DNA of 64,000 nucleotides from the NCBI GenBank assembly GCA_030411725.1, contig MU839832.1, forward strand, positions 1,364,001-1,428,000, written 5' to 3'. Of the stretch, positions 33,547-44,376 are shown one piece after another (position 1 is the first letter of the stretch; each line of letters opens with the position of its first letter). Source of the DNA: Echria macrotheca (Eukaryota > Ascomycota > Sordariomycetes > Sordariales > Schizotheciaceae). Position numbers and translations under genes: made by a program. Below the pieces are notes generated by a model. That model was not told where the DNA came from. It saw nothing but the letters and a program-made list of their open reading frames with translations, and ran no database searches.

Positions 33547-34496
33547 ATGGACATCAGAGTCAGGACATTGAAAGACATTCTGGCCCCCTGGCCAGATGAA
33601 CCCCCCATTGGCGGTGTGAGCGTCGACGCGGTCAATTCGGTCTCTTTTTCCGCCATGGCCCGAGTTCGAGGGTCTGAGGTAACCCCCCACCAGCTTGCGT
33701 TTCCACAATCTCCATCTATGAGGCTACAAGAATACCGAGGGCAAGATTTGATATACTAACAACAGTGTTATGAAAATAGGACAATGATTCACCGGGTTTC
33801 AAGGCTCGAATGGAACTGCTGCACCGGTACAACATCTTCTCTATGCGTTGTCGACTGCTTGACCTTGCATATAGCGGTATGGAAATGCGAGATACGGAAA
33901 CTCCTGAACATGTCAATCAAGAGATCGAACGATACTGTACGAACCCGATCGTAACATCTCTAGTCTTTGGCAACTGAAAGCCGTCTTGTACCGTATCGAA
34001 ACTGATTATGATAGCCCAGGCAATCCGGAACTATCGACTGTTTCGTGAGGAGGAAACAGATTTCTTCGCATCATTCAACACGTCACACCGAATTCTCGGC
34101 TACATGAAACAACTCCGCTCCATGAAAGCAGCTGGTGCAGCGGACAGCGAGATATTGCTGCAACAGGCCAAAATTGACGATCTGCTCATTCAGGCCGTTC
34201 AGTCAACAACATCTGGGATTACAGTTGGCGACGAGCGTAAGAAGAAGACTGCGCTGATCTCTCGTCTCTTCATGGCCATCGGTGGAGGACTTGCATTGGT
34301 AGGGCCAATGCTTATCATGGTCCTACACCCAACCAAGCTCACAGCTATCCTCACAACGTCGTTTTGCGTTGTAGCGACAGCTATCGCTCTTGCAATCCTC
34401 ATGGTCGATTCTACACCTAAGGATATTGTAGCTTGTACTGCGGCCTATGCGGCCGTTTTCGTGGTCTTCGTTGGAGTTGGAGGTGGAACATCATAA
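33547..34496 (+). CDS. DUF6594-family membrane protein
   Basis: Exons 33547-33678, 33780-33936 and 34015-34496 (phases 0 and 1, CTAAC branch in intron 1) join to 256 aa. Seen: helical soluble N-terminal ~160 residues with ERY...AIRNYRLFREEE and an LLQQAKIDDL segment, then three closely spaced hydrophobic spans in the last ~90 residues (GGGLALVGPMLIMVL; TSFCVVATAIALAIL; CTAAYAAVFVVFVGVG). Known: this layout and the AYAAVFVVFVG ending are the hallmark of the fungal DUF6594 family, which is expanded in Pezizomycotina, often near HET genes, and has no established function. The protein is shorter than many members, so an upstream exon may be missing. Confidence 0.75.
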
Positions 34497-35182
34497 AAAC
34501 AATTCTCTAGAAACAAAAATGACGACGATGAAAACGAAACGCGGGTTGTTTCGGCATGTGTCCTATCTGTCGGGTCCCTTGACATCTTAAGTCTAAGCTA
34601 CATGACGCGCATGGGCTCAGAGTCAGGAGTGGCTCAGGATCACGCACGAAGATGGAAATTGCTGAGGGCAACTTTAGTGGACAACAATGGGCTGTTGCTC
34701 CAACTAGGTGGTCCGTGCGCCCACCAAATACCCCGCGATGCGTGCAGGCCTGATATAATTTCCTTTTTTCTTTTCTATGTCGTCAAATCGAGATGGCTTT
34801 CCTCATCAGATGACCTTGTGGGATGAAGGAGGGAGAATGAAAAGTTCAAAGTGGGGCCCTGTCAGCTGCCGCAGGGGTTAGCCAAGCACCGACCCCCCCC
34901 TGCAGCCCCACGCCAACCTCTGACGTTACAGCGGGTTTTACCGTAATGGGTCCGAGAAACGCGAAACGCCCAAAGCCAGCCAACGACCAAAGGCCCAAAG
35001 AAGCGGTCAACCTCAACCCATCGCGAGGCCTCACGACTCTCAACACGTCAACTAATGTTGTTTAATCTTTTCACCCGTTCTAACAAATGACTTCCTTGCT
35101 GGTAACCGCTTAAGCCACGCCGCGACGCGACCGCGTTTCGCTACAATCGTCACGCAAATTTCGCTTGGTCACGGGGTCCAAG
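34497..35182. other. intergenic, promoter region of kinase gene
   Basis: 686 nt with no coding feature. Includes a run of eight C at 34890-34897. Confidence 0.45.
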
Positions 35183-38020
35183 ATGCCCAACCTCCAACAT
35201 CTCGAGCGCGAGCTCTCGGGACTCAAGCAAAAGGCCATCGAAGACGCGAGGAAGGCGCAGGCCGCCATCCTCAATGACTGCGCCGAAGCCGACCGCGAAC
35301 CGCCTCCCTACCTCCTCTCCGAACTCATCGGAAAAGGGAGCTATGGCCGCGTCTACAAAGCCTCCGACACACGGGCCAAGCCTCCACGGCTCGTCGCCGT
35401 CAAGATCATCAGCATCGAGGAGGGCGACACCGTCAGTCCCCGCATGGCTGACACCTTCAAAGACATTCTGCGAGAGGTCAACACGTTGAAGCTCCTCAGC
35501 AGCACCGGCGCCAAGAATATCAACTTCGTGCTCGACACCATTCTCGTCGGCCCCTCGGTCTGGATCATCACCGAGTATTGTGCCGGTGGCAGTGTGGCGT
35601 CTCTCATGAGACCAACCGGCGGACTGCCCGAGAAGTGGATTATTCCGATCCTCCGCGAGGTTGCCGAGGCCCTCTTCTGGGTCCATCGTCAGGGCATCAT
35701 CCACCGCGATATCAAGTGTGCCAACGTCCTCGTCACCGATGCTGGCGGCGTTCAGCTCTGCGACTTTGGCGTGGCCGGTATCATGGAGACCAAGTTCGAC
35801 AAGAGGAGCACCGTCACCGGCACCATTCACTGGATGGCTCCTGAGCTGTTCGACGCGCCCGAGGATGTCTCGTACGGCATGGAAGTCGATATCTGGGCAT
35901 TTGGTTCGTTGGCTTACGAGGTGGCTTCCGGCTTGCCACCCAATGCGACGGCAAACATTGCTCTGTCGCAGTTTGGCTCCTACCTGAAGCACTATTGTCC
36001 GCGGCTCGAGGGAGATAAGTACTCGGACGGCCTGAAGGACCTGGTTGCGTTCTGCATGGTCGAGGAACCGTCGCAACGGCCCCGCATTGAGGAGATCCAA
36101 CAGCATCGCTACCTTTTCAATACGCAGGAAGAGTACCCGACCGAGTCACTCGCCAAGCTAGTCAGTGCCTACAGGCTCTGGGAGGCTCAAGGAGGTATTC
36201 GTCGGTCTCTTTTCTGTGCCGGTGGGGCCCAAGGTTCCGCCAACGAGACCGAGTCCCGCAGCGAGAACGACGAATGGGATTTTGGTGACAACGAGGACAT
36301 GTTCCTTGACGATTCAGAAGATGCAAAGGCCGTCTATGATGCCTATGGCGTGAGCTTCGACCCACCAAGCGAGGAGCCAACGGTGCAGCTCCGTCAGGGT
36401 CGCCGCAGACGACCGCCGAAGAACATGCCGCAGCTCAAAGCGCCACTCGAAAAGGTATTTGACCCAAACACGCTCTCCAGCTACGGAGACAACACAAGGG
36501 CTTTCTACGGGCTCAGCGGCGGCAGAGACCCATCCCCGCCTCGAGGCTCCGACCTACCGCTCCGCAGCATGTCGCAGGATTCCACCGTCCGCGAGTCTCT
36601 GATTGACCTCGACGCCTCCGGGGGTGACACGTTGACCAGGTATGGTGATGCCGAGACCATCAGGCCTGTTGGCGCAAAGCCAGCGGACAGCGGACTGGAG
36701 GATCCTGCGCGTCGAAAGACCCAAGACTGGACCTTTCCATCCATGACGGCGGCGGAGAGCGCTCTCGAAGATCCTGAGCGGCGGAAGACGCAGGACTGGA
36801 CGTTTGCCGCGGCGACGCCAGCAGCCGAGAGCCCGGATGGGGAGCCGTGGCAATTTTTCGACGAACAGCCGGCGGCTAGCAATCTTCCCCTGAGGGAAGC
36901 CTCTCATTCAGGAAGCAATTCGCGAAGCGAACGCAGGGTTACCCTAACGGTACCCCCATCTCAGAACCGAGGGTCGACCCTCAGCTTGATCGATCTCGAC
37001 GCTAGTCTCGTCGAGCCGCCGCTCTCAGCATTCCCCTTCCCGGCTCAGTCGCACGCCATGACCATGGATAACGGCTCATTCAACAACCCCAGCCGTGCTT
37101 CCAACGCGAGCCTCATCGACCTGGACGCCGGTATCTATGAGATGCCGCGGCCTGCCACGGCCGACCCATACGTGCCGCCGGAGTCTGCCCCTGCAGGTGG
37201 CCCATCGAACCGAGATTCCAGCCTGAGTCTGATCAATCTCGACGAAGCCACCGTCGACGACGTCCCGCGTCCATCGACCGCGTGGTCGACCATGTCGCCG
37301 GGATCAGTCAATGAGTCGACCCCGTTCGACCTCGAGTACGAGATCCAGACACTCCCAACGTACCGCGAGCGGGAGCCGTCCATGTACGTGCGCGAGCGCG
37401 AGCCATCGCTATACGTGCGCGAACCATCCATGTACGTGGCCGCCGACGGGCCTGAGGATCCCGAACTCGCCGCGCTCCGTGAATCGACACCCTCACCTAC
37501 ATCATCCAGCCCGCCCCCGACACGCAACGGCACCAGTAGTCGTGGTGGGAGCAGAGGCAATATCCAGCTACGAATTCCCTCGTCGCCCATGTCCCTGTCC
37601 GTCCCGCCGTCGCGTATGGGGTCCATCTCGTCGTCCATCACGGCCGTCTCCATCGCCCAGCAGCGTCTCGGTCTGGGTCTCGGCATTCCCAGGATCCCTA
37701 GTCCGTCCTCCCTGCGTTCCGCGCGTGGAAGTCTGAGTGGTTTTCATGGTGAAGATAGGGGGCCAGGGACAGCGATTGTTCCGCCTCTTCCGCCGCTGCC
37801 CTCGCCGCCCTCGGCCACGGCGCTGCAGGGGAATGCCGCGCGAGAGGAGTTGAAGCAGGAGTTGCAGAGCATGATTGCGAGTCTGAATGAGCACTTGCAG
37901 CATGCGGCTGAGTATTTGTCTGCGTTGCCGGTGCGGCAGGTGGGTGCCTCGCAGGTTGATGCGTCGGCTTCTGCTTCGACTGGGTTGGGTGTGAGTGGGT
38001 TGAGGGAGGAGGTCGTGTAG
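35183..38020 (+). CDS. Ste20/germinal-centre-type Ser/Thr protein kinase
   Basis: Intronless, 945 aa. Seen: a short helical N-terminus, then a kinase domain (~43-315): glycine loop GKGSYGRVY (50-58), Lys74, Glu98, HRDIKCAN (174-181), DFG (194-196), GTIHWMAPE (213-221). HRDIKxxN and the GTxxWMAPE block place it in the Ste20/GCK group. The ~600-residue tail has repeats: two EDPxRRKTQDWTF copies (~507 and ~529), four SLIDLD/SLINLD copies (~473, ~601, ~643, ~683) and three EPS-x-YV copies (~733-755). A C-terminal coiled coil (LKQELQSMIASLNEHLQ) follows. Known: fungal GCKs act in septation, polarity and morphogenesis networks. Which orthologue this is cannot be settled by eye. Confidence 0.9.
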   Translation: MPNLQHLERELSGLKQKAIEDARKAQAAILNDCAEADREPPPYLLSELIGKGSYGRVYKASDTRAKPPRLVAVKIISIEEGDTVSPRMADTFKDILREVNTLKLLSSTGAKNINFVLDTILVGPSVWIITEYCAGGSVASLMRPTGGLPEKWIIPILREVAEALFWVHRQGIIHRDIKCANVLVTDAGGVQLCDFGVAGIMETKFDKRSTVTGTIHWMAPELFDAPEDVSYGMEVDIWAFGSLAYEVASGLPPNATANIALSQFGSYLKHYCPRLEGDKYSDGLKDLVAFCMVEEPSQRPRIEEIQQHRYLFNTQEEYPTESLAKLVSAYRLWEAQGGIRRSLFCAGGAQGSANETESRSENDEWDFGDNEDMFLDDSEDAKAVYDAYGVSFDPPSEEPTVQLRQGRRRRPPKNMPQLKAPLEKVFDPNTLSSYGDNTRAFYGLSGGRDPSPPRGSDLPLRSMSQDSTVRESLIDLDASGGDTLTRYGDAETIRPVGAKPADSGLEDPARRKTQDWTFPSMTAAESALEDPERRKTQDWTFAAATPAAESPDGEPWQFFDEQPAASNLPLREASHSGSNSRSERRVTLTVPPSQNRGSTLSLIDLDASLVEPPLSAFPFPAQSHAMTMDNGSFNNPSRASNASLIDLDAGIYEMPRPATADPYVPPESAPAGGPSNRDSSLSLINLDEATVDDVPRPSTAWSTMSPGSVNESTPFDLEYEIQTLPTYREREPSMYVREREPSLYVREPSMYVAADGPEDPELAALRESTPSPTSSSPPPTRNGTSSRGGSRGNIQLRIPSSPMSLSVPPSRMGSISSSITAVSIAQQRLGLGLGIPRIPSPSSLRSARGSLSGFHGEDRGPGTAIVPPLPPLPSPPSATALQGNAAREELKQELQSMIASLNEHLQHAAEYLSALPVRQVGASQVDASASASTGLGVSGLREEVV

Positions 38021-38810
38021 GCGACGCATCTGGGGCTGGAACCAGTGGTTGTTATCATGATGGCGAGTTTGCGGGTACCAAATCAATCAAGACTGGCTGT
38101 CTGCGGTGTGGTTGGGTTAGTAGAACTAGGGGGAGGCCAGGGGCCAAAGCTGGACGCTAGGGGTGGAGGGCATTATATCCGCATTTCAAGAGTACCTAGT
38201 CGTAGATTTAATACCAATTCGTTGTTATGAAACGTTGTCGCAGACCTTGGGAGATAAGGTATCCGGTGAGCGGTAATACCGTCCGTGTCTCGGTCCGCAG
38301 TACTGTTTTCTGTTCAGGCCATGTTCAGCGGCCACAAGGGCGTCGCGCGATAGCTGTTGCAAGCAGCCGCGGACCCCAATGTCCCCAACGACCAGAGGCG
38401 GAGGGCCGGGATCGTAGAAGCCTGAGGAATTCTTAGGTCGCTCCCGAGTCCCGTCTCCGGACACGCCCGAGGGCTTTTCCGCGCGGAAAAGAAGCGATTG
38501 AGCCGTAGCTCGGGAAACATGAACGAATTCAACCGCCAACATCGGGGCAATAACATCGGGGCCATACCCTCTCTAGTCTGCCCTCGGCCACGGCGAATAT
38601 CGAAGCGGGCGTCGAGCTCGCTGGCATCGAGTTCGCAGGTGTGCTGCTGGCTGCTGCGGCCTGGGTGCAAAGGTGGACGCTGATGATGATGACGGCGACG
38701 GGATGGAACGGGACAGAATGGAACCTGTCGACTATGTAGACTTATGCCGTGGCGGCGGATTTCGATGCCATTTGATGGTCGCGCTGTTGGAGTCCTACTT
38801 TAATGGTGCA

Positions 38811-38845
38811 CGACGACGACGACGACGACGACGAAGACGAGGACG
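38811..38845. repeat. CGA trinucleotide microsatellite
   Basis: About eight uninterrupted CGA/GAC units followed by degenerate GAAGACGAGGACG. Confidence 0.8.
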
Positions 38846-39261
38846 CGGGGATGAATTTATGAGGGAGGTTGGTTACCGCCAAGGCTGTCTGTCGTGTCTT
38901 TGCCCGCCGGTGCGGTTAGGTACATGTATTTCCAGTCCTCGAAGGGTCGACTTGGTAGTTGATGGGGGGACCGAATTGCTCACACAATGGGTCAGTGCCG
39001 TGATTTGGCTGTTTAGATATTTCACTGTTGAATGTCTGCGTGTGGAAAGAGAAGGGCGGCTAACAACAATTCATGCGAGGTGCTTCCGACCCCCTTTTGA
39101 TCTTGTATGTCCAACATGACCGAGGACCCGGGTATATACATATATACAGGTATCTATCTGTCTACATGGATGTCGCCATCTTGCCGGAAACTTCGAGCTG
39201 GGTATACCGTGTGGGTTTTCTTCATCTTCACGGGCAGACACCAAGCACGACCAGGTGTGGG

Positions 39262-39317
39262 AACCTGAAAACATGAACCTGGAAACACGAAGCTGGAAAC
39301 ATGAACCTAGAAAGACC
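39262..39317. repeat. four tandem 14-bp degenerate repeats
   Basis: Units of AACCTGGAAACATG type lie at 39262-39275, 39276-39289, 39290-39303 and 39304-39317, each with one to four changes. Non-coding, between convergent genes. Confidence 0.75.
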
Positions 39318-39463
39318 AACATGCTAACAAGCAACATCTACGCTGACGAAATACATGGTATCGTGCCTTACTGTCTGATTCGACTCGAGCTACAAACGAA
39401 CTCGTCACCGACTTCCCAAAGACGCCTCTATCCCTTTTCTAGGTACCAAAATCCAAAACCCGA

Positions 39464-40273
39464 TCAAACTTCTTCATCCCACGCATCATAATCCCCAAAA
39501 TAACCCTCCCGAATCCGCCCAGCATAGTCCACCAAGACCTCAAACTCCCTGACCATCCGCCCCGTCTCCGGCGCGGCGGTACAAACCAAGCTAGCCGCAA
39601 CAAACCCATAAACCGTCGCATCGACCTCGGTCGGCCCAGCCCTTCCCAGCGTCCAAAACGGCGCCCTGGGATCCCTCCGGCGCGCCCGAACCGCGACCTC
39701 GCCATCCCTAGCCGCAACAAGCACAGCGCTCAACGCCTCCCAGATCTCGCGCTTGAACGCCCGCGCCTCGTCGGCGGTATACCGCCCCGTCCCCTGGCCA
39801 TACAGCGCTTTTACAACGTTCCGATAAGCCAGCTGGCCCACGACAATCTGCACCGGCCACGGCAGCGCAGCCAGGGCGCCGGCGCGCATAGCATAAAAAT
39901 TGTCGACCCACCGCTCGCGCGCGAGATAGAACGAGAGCTTGTCCTCGAGCAGCGCGCGGATGGCTAAATCCTGCGCGCGCTCGGCGGGGCTGAGACCGGC
40001 GTTGAGGTCCGACAAGACGCCAAGGGCGACGAGGTCGCGCGTGATCAGCGCCGTGTCGGCGAGCATGCTCCGGTTGCCGTCGTCATCTTCGATGCTGAGG
40101 TAGGGGATCTTTCCGCGCGGCGCCTCACGCATCGAGCCGGCGGCGGTGCGGTACGGGATGCCTGCGAGCCGCAGGCGGGTTTCGAGCTTGTTGACGAAGG
40201 GGGACCAGACGTGGCAGCCTGTGAAGATGAAGCCGCGGTAGATGGTGAGCTGTGGGGATGTCTTGGGTGGCAT
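39464..40273 (-). CDS. Fax/metaxin-type glutathione S-transferase-like protein
   Basis: Intronless, 269 aa from the Met at 40273 (an upstream in-frame Met at 40360 is less likely). Seen: an N-terminal thioredoxin-like part where SPFVNKLETRLRLAGIPY and GKIPYL match the GST_N_4 pattern, with ADTALITRDL after it. An all-helical C-terminal half contains RERWVDNFY and PTEVDATVYGFVAA. Known: this is the 'failed axon connections'/metaxin-like GST subgroup common in fungi; members may act in detoxification or near mitochondria, and the catalytic residue is often not obvious. Two Cys occur (TGCHV and LVCTA). Function beyond GST-like fold is not claimed. Convergent with the kinase and upstream of the calcium pump on the same strand. 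Confidence 0.82.
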   Translation of the reverse strand: MPPKTSPQLTIYRGFIFTGCHVWSPFVNKLETRLRLAGIPYRTAAGSMREAPRGKIPYLSIEDDDGNRSMLADTALITRDLVALGVLSDLNAGLSPAERAQDLAIRALLEDKLSFYLARERWVDNFYAMRAGALAALPWPVQIVVGQLAYRNVVKALYGQGTGRYTADEARAFKREIWEALSAVLVAARDGEVAVRARRRDPRAPFWTLGRAGPTEVDATVYGFVAASLVCTAAPETGRMVREFEVLVDYAGRIREGYFGDYDAWDEEV

Positions 40274-40984
40274 TTTGTTTTTTGTCTGTTTGCAGGTTGC
40301 TTGGATATGTCCGGTAATCGTTGTTGTTGGAAAGGGGGGCTTCGACAAGAGCGATCGCAAATCTAGAAAGAGGGCTGGCTTATGACTAAGAGCGGAATTA
40401 TGACGACGTATCTAGACCTGGGATATCTAGGGCCAGGAGCAAATACAGAATGCCTTGTAAAAAGAGGAGGGTATAAACAGAAAAAAGTGTGCTGCCAATC
40501 TCTTCCAAGTTGATAGAGGTACTGAGAGCTCGAGTCCCTGAAGCAGCTACCAGAGCCATCGCAGCAGTATTTGAACACATCTTGCTCGGCCGACAGACTC
40601 TCTTCCCCCCGACAAAGCGAACGCCATGCATCGTCGCCTGGCTGTCGAAGGATCAAACCGGTGCAAGAGAAGTCCGCGATAACACGGTGTTGGACCAATC
40701 AGGTTCCGACTCGACATGTTGGCTCGGCCGAGATCATCTGACTTCGCGTCTCGCGTTTTCGCTCCAAACTCCTGCCGAGCGAAGGATGGTACGCCAAGAC
40801 AGGGGCGCCTCGCGCCAACCGAGCACCGACAGCATCGCAAAAGTGTATCGACGCGTCTCATCAATTCATTCCAAGAAACACTCGGTCGGAGTTATTGACA
40901 GCCAGCGTCCGAGCCGAGCAGTTTCAATCCCCCTTTCCCTTCCCGCCCCCGCCTTCCCCCCTTCCCGCCTTCGAGGGGATGGAT
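40274..40984. other. intergenic
   Basis: 711 nt between the GST-like gene and the 3' end of the calcium ATPase, both on minus. No supportable gene; plus-strand frames here run antisense to 5' leaders. Confidence 0.45.
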
Positions 40985-43900
40985 CTACATGTGGCTGTAG
41001 CAGGCCCTGTCATCCACGCCCTCAAGTAACGCCTGCCGCTCAACATCGCATATAGGCTGTCGACGAATCCAGTAACACGGCATCACGTCTCTCCATATCC
41101 GCGCGTTTTCAATGGCCACTCGGCGCATGACAAGGGCCAGGACAAGACCGGCAAGGCTGAAGAGCAGCGCATGCATGCACGCGTCTGTCGAGGGAATAGT
41201 CCCAGAGAAGAACAACTTTGCGATATGTCCCGTAGGGATGGCTATCATGGCGAAGATAAAGGCCCAGTTCCGCGTCACCCCGTTGAGAAGATTGCACTTG
41301 TTTCCGAGTCGTCGGTTGCTTTTTGTTGCTGGCCGTTAGCAAGTGGGCAGGCAGGGGCAAAGACAAGAGGGACATCACGATGGACGACGACTCACACTAG
41401 CAAATTGAGACAGAGCATGCACATAAACGTGGTGTTCACGGCCGCCCGGACTTTGGCCAGTCGTTTGTCGCCCTTTTCGCCGAGCGGGATGTCGTAGCCG
41501 CCCCTGCGGTACCACTGCCCAAGCGTGACGCAGACCATGAATGTTGCCGAGACAATCATATTCTTCACACTGGACCGTGATAGCAGCGCGTCGGAGTTTC
41601 GTCGTTCAGATCGGCGTCGTAGACGGTTCGAGTCAGGCGCATCGGTGGCGAGGGCCAGGGCCGCTACTGTTTCCATGATCAAATTCACATATACCAAGTC
41701 CAGTGAGGTGAAGACCGGATACGGCTGGGAGAAGGCCATGATGGGGACAATGGAGAGGGTGGTCGTGGCTTGATACTGTGAGAATTTAGTCAGATGTCCA
41801 GCGATGTCCGTCTCCAATGGTTTGGGTAGGTCGGTAGGTACGCACAGTCATGTACTTTTCGATTCCATCTTGGACGGATTGCGCCCAATTGATGGCCACA
41901 ACGATGGAAGAGAAGTCGTCATCCATCAGCACAACCGAGGCCGCGGCTTTGGCGATCTCGGTGCCCGTCTTACCCATGGCGAACCCAACATCAGCTGCCC
42001 TCAGCGCCGGCCCGTCGTTGCTCCCGTCGCCTGTAACTCCCACGACATGTCCCGCCTCCTGCAGATCTTTGACCAGCAGTTTCTTGTCCGTGGGTGTTAC
42101 CCTCGCCAGGACCCGAAGCCGAGGCAGGATTTGGTGTCTCTCGTATCTTGAAAGTGCCCTGAAGTCACTGCCCGCCATGACAATGCCGTTATGGTCCAGG
42201 ATCCCGGACTCTTTGGCCACGGCCTCGGCAGTATTCATGCCGTCTCCCGTTACCATGATGACCGGGATACCGGCGTCGTGACAGGCCTCGACGGCATCCT
42301 TCACACCGGGCCGGAGAGGGTCCTCGAGGCCAAACAGGCCGAGAAATACCAGATCTTGACACAAGGCTTGTACTCTCTGCTCGATATCGAGACGGAGATC
42401 TAGGTGAATAGGGGGCCAGTCGGGGAAGTCTCGGTAGGCTACTGCGAGCGAGCGCCAAGATTGCATGCCGTACTCGTCCGTGGTTTCGAGTAGATCCTGC
42501 CGCGTTGAACTGCCGAAGGGGATTTGTTGGGCGCCGTAAGGATCCAAACACGACGAACAGCCATTCAATATCACCTCGGGGGCTCCCTTGATGAACATGC
42601 GGTATATTTTCCAGTTGGTGAGCTTCACGACGGTAGCCATGCACTTGGTCCGTGGGCTGAAAGGGAAACACTCGACAATCTCGGCCGATTCACGCTGAGC
42701 GGCGAGGGACTTCATGCCCAAGTGGTCCCTTGCAAACACCAACAGCGCGGCTTCCGTCTTGGAGCCTACTAATGTGCCGTCCGTCTCGAAGGCCGTTGAG
42801 TTGATGGCCAGGGAATCGAGCAGAAGCTGTTTGATTTTCGGATGGTATACGAAGGTTCCGGAATATGGAAGGGGGGATTGGCCCGGGGCTTTTATTCTGG
42901 GAGCCACTCCTCTGCTAAGGCTTCGGAAGACGTTGTCAAAGATGCAAGCCCTGACCGTCATCTCGTTTGTCGTCAGGGTGCCCGTCTTGTCGCAGCATAT
43001 CGCAGAAATTTCCGACAAAGGCTTGAAAGCCGACAAGTCGCGGATGTGGATCTTGCGATCAGCCAGCCTTTTGACCGTGGACCAATATGTCAGAACGACA
43101 GATAGCGGGAGTCCATCTGGTACCGCGACCATGAATATCGTAATGGCTGAATTCAGCGTTTCTAAGATCCTGTCTCTCTTGTTGCGGATAGCTAGTCGCC
43201 GGATGACGACGAGCTGTTTGATAAAGTAGACGGCTGCCACGACAAGCCCACACCAGGAGAGGAACTTGACATAGGGGCCATATCTACTTAGCACGGGCGT
43301 CTCGTCCTTTTGCTCCTGTGAGGCTAGTTTCGTTTGGCCTTCGGTGCTGTTGTTTCCGACGGCGATGACCATGTATGTGCCGCGGCCGTCGATAATCTTG
43401 CTACCAGAAATGATGAATGGATCCAAGCCGGACGATCTTTCCAGGGTCGACCCGACGGCAGCTTTGGCTACGTGTTCCGACTCGCCGGTGATGCACGCCT
43501 CGTCGCATGTGAGGTTGAAGCCTTTGATTAGAATGCCATCGGCCGGAACAATTTCTCCTGGCTCGAGGTGCAGGATGTCTCCCACGAGCACATCATAGAC
43601 CGAGATGCGAACGTTCTGGCCTGATCGTGTTGCTCTAACCAGTCGATCCTCAATCTTGATCCCCCGGTCGGTCAGCTTTTCCGCTGGCCATCACTGGAGG
43701 GCTAGCCACATACCTTTTCCGTCAACAAGGCTTTTTCCTGCTCCGAGTTATACCGGATAACCGCGGCGAGTATCACGCCTAGAAGCACAAGCGGCAAGGC
43801 AACCGGTGCCGAGACCCAGAAGCCATCATCGCCGGCCCGCAGCGAAGGGATAGAGAGTGGAAGAATAAGTGCCAAGATGTTGGCGACGAGATAGATGACT

Positions 43901-44376
43901 ATTGCAGCGTCCGTGAGACCATCCAGCAGCAGCCAGAGGAATGGGCAGCCCTTGGCCTGGGATACATGGTTGGTTCCAAATAGCTTCTCCCGCGTTACTG
44001 AAGCCTGGTATTCGTCGATAGTGAAGAGATCGGCATGACTGTCGGCGCCAAGCCCGGAGCTGGTGTTCGTCCTTAGGGTTTCCCCCAAGCCTTCGATTCC
44101 GCCGAGTTCAAAGAACATGGAAAGGTTTTTGGAATACATCAAGCGTAAAAGCGTGTCGACGACGTTGCCGTTGCCCGTGGCACCATCGTGTTTGGGGGAA
44201 CCTTCCCGCTCCGTCCCGGCCAGGGTGGTGGCTTCTGCGCTTCCCGGGCCGATGTTATCGTCGGGGCCATCATCTTTGGAATCCTCGGCCGGCCCACTGG
44301 GCCTGTGTATCCCTGTGTCCATCCCGACGAGGTGTCTCTGATGTACGGATTGACGGGCAGGTAATGAAACGATCAC
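40985..44376 (-). CDS. PMCA-type P-type calcium-transporting ATPase
   Basis: Minus-strand exons 44376-43714, 43675-41846, 41775-41396 and 41318-40985 join in phase to 1068 aa. Seen: TGES (~284-287), phosphorylation motif DKTGTLT (Asp450), KGAPE, TGDGMNTAEAVA and GDGSNDGPAL, with membrane spans at both ends. Known: P2B pumps export Ca2+ to vacuole or outside using two membrane carboxylates, Glu in PEGL (M4) and Asp in NLIMD (M6). Here they read PDGL (Asp408) and NLIMET (Asn862, Glu866): both acids are kept but exchanged. The N-terminal ~110 residues are a low-complexity acidic extension; the start could instead be Met at 44322. No long calmodulin-binding tail is obvious. Inference: a divergent PMCA paralogue, likely vacuolar, with possibly altered ion affinity. 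Confidence 0.9.

Larger units (their letters stand above)
38021..39463. other. intergenic with two simple repeats
   Basis: 1.4 kb between the kinase and the convergent GST gene, with no supportable gene. It includes the CGA microsatellite and the 14-bp tandem repeat listed separately. Confidence 0.45.

Noticed and set aside
35150..36106. 318-codon minus-strand frame opposite the kinase domain
   Set aside because: Mirror of the kinase coding sequence; no domain of its own.
40489..41055. 188-codon plus-strand frame between GST and calcium pump
   Set aside because: Overlaps the 3' end of the pump in antisense and has no recognisable feature.
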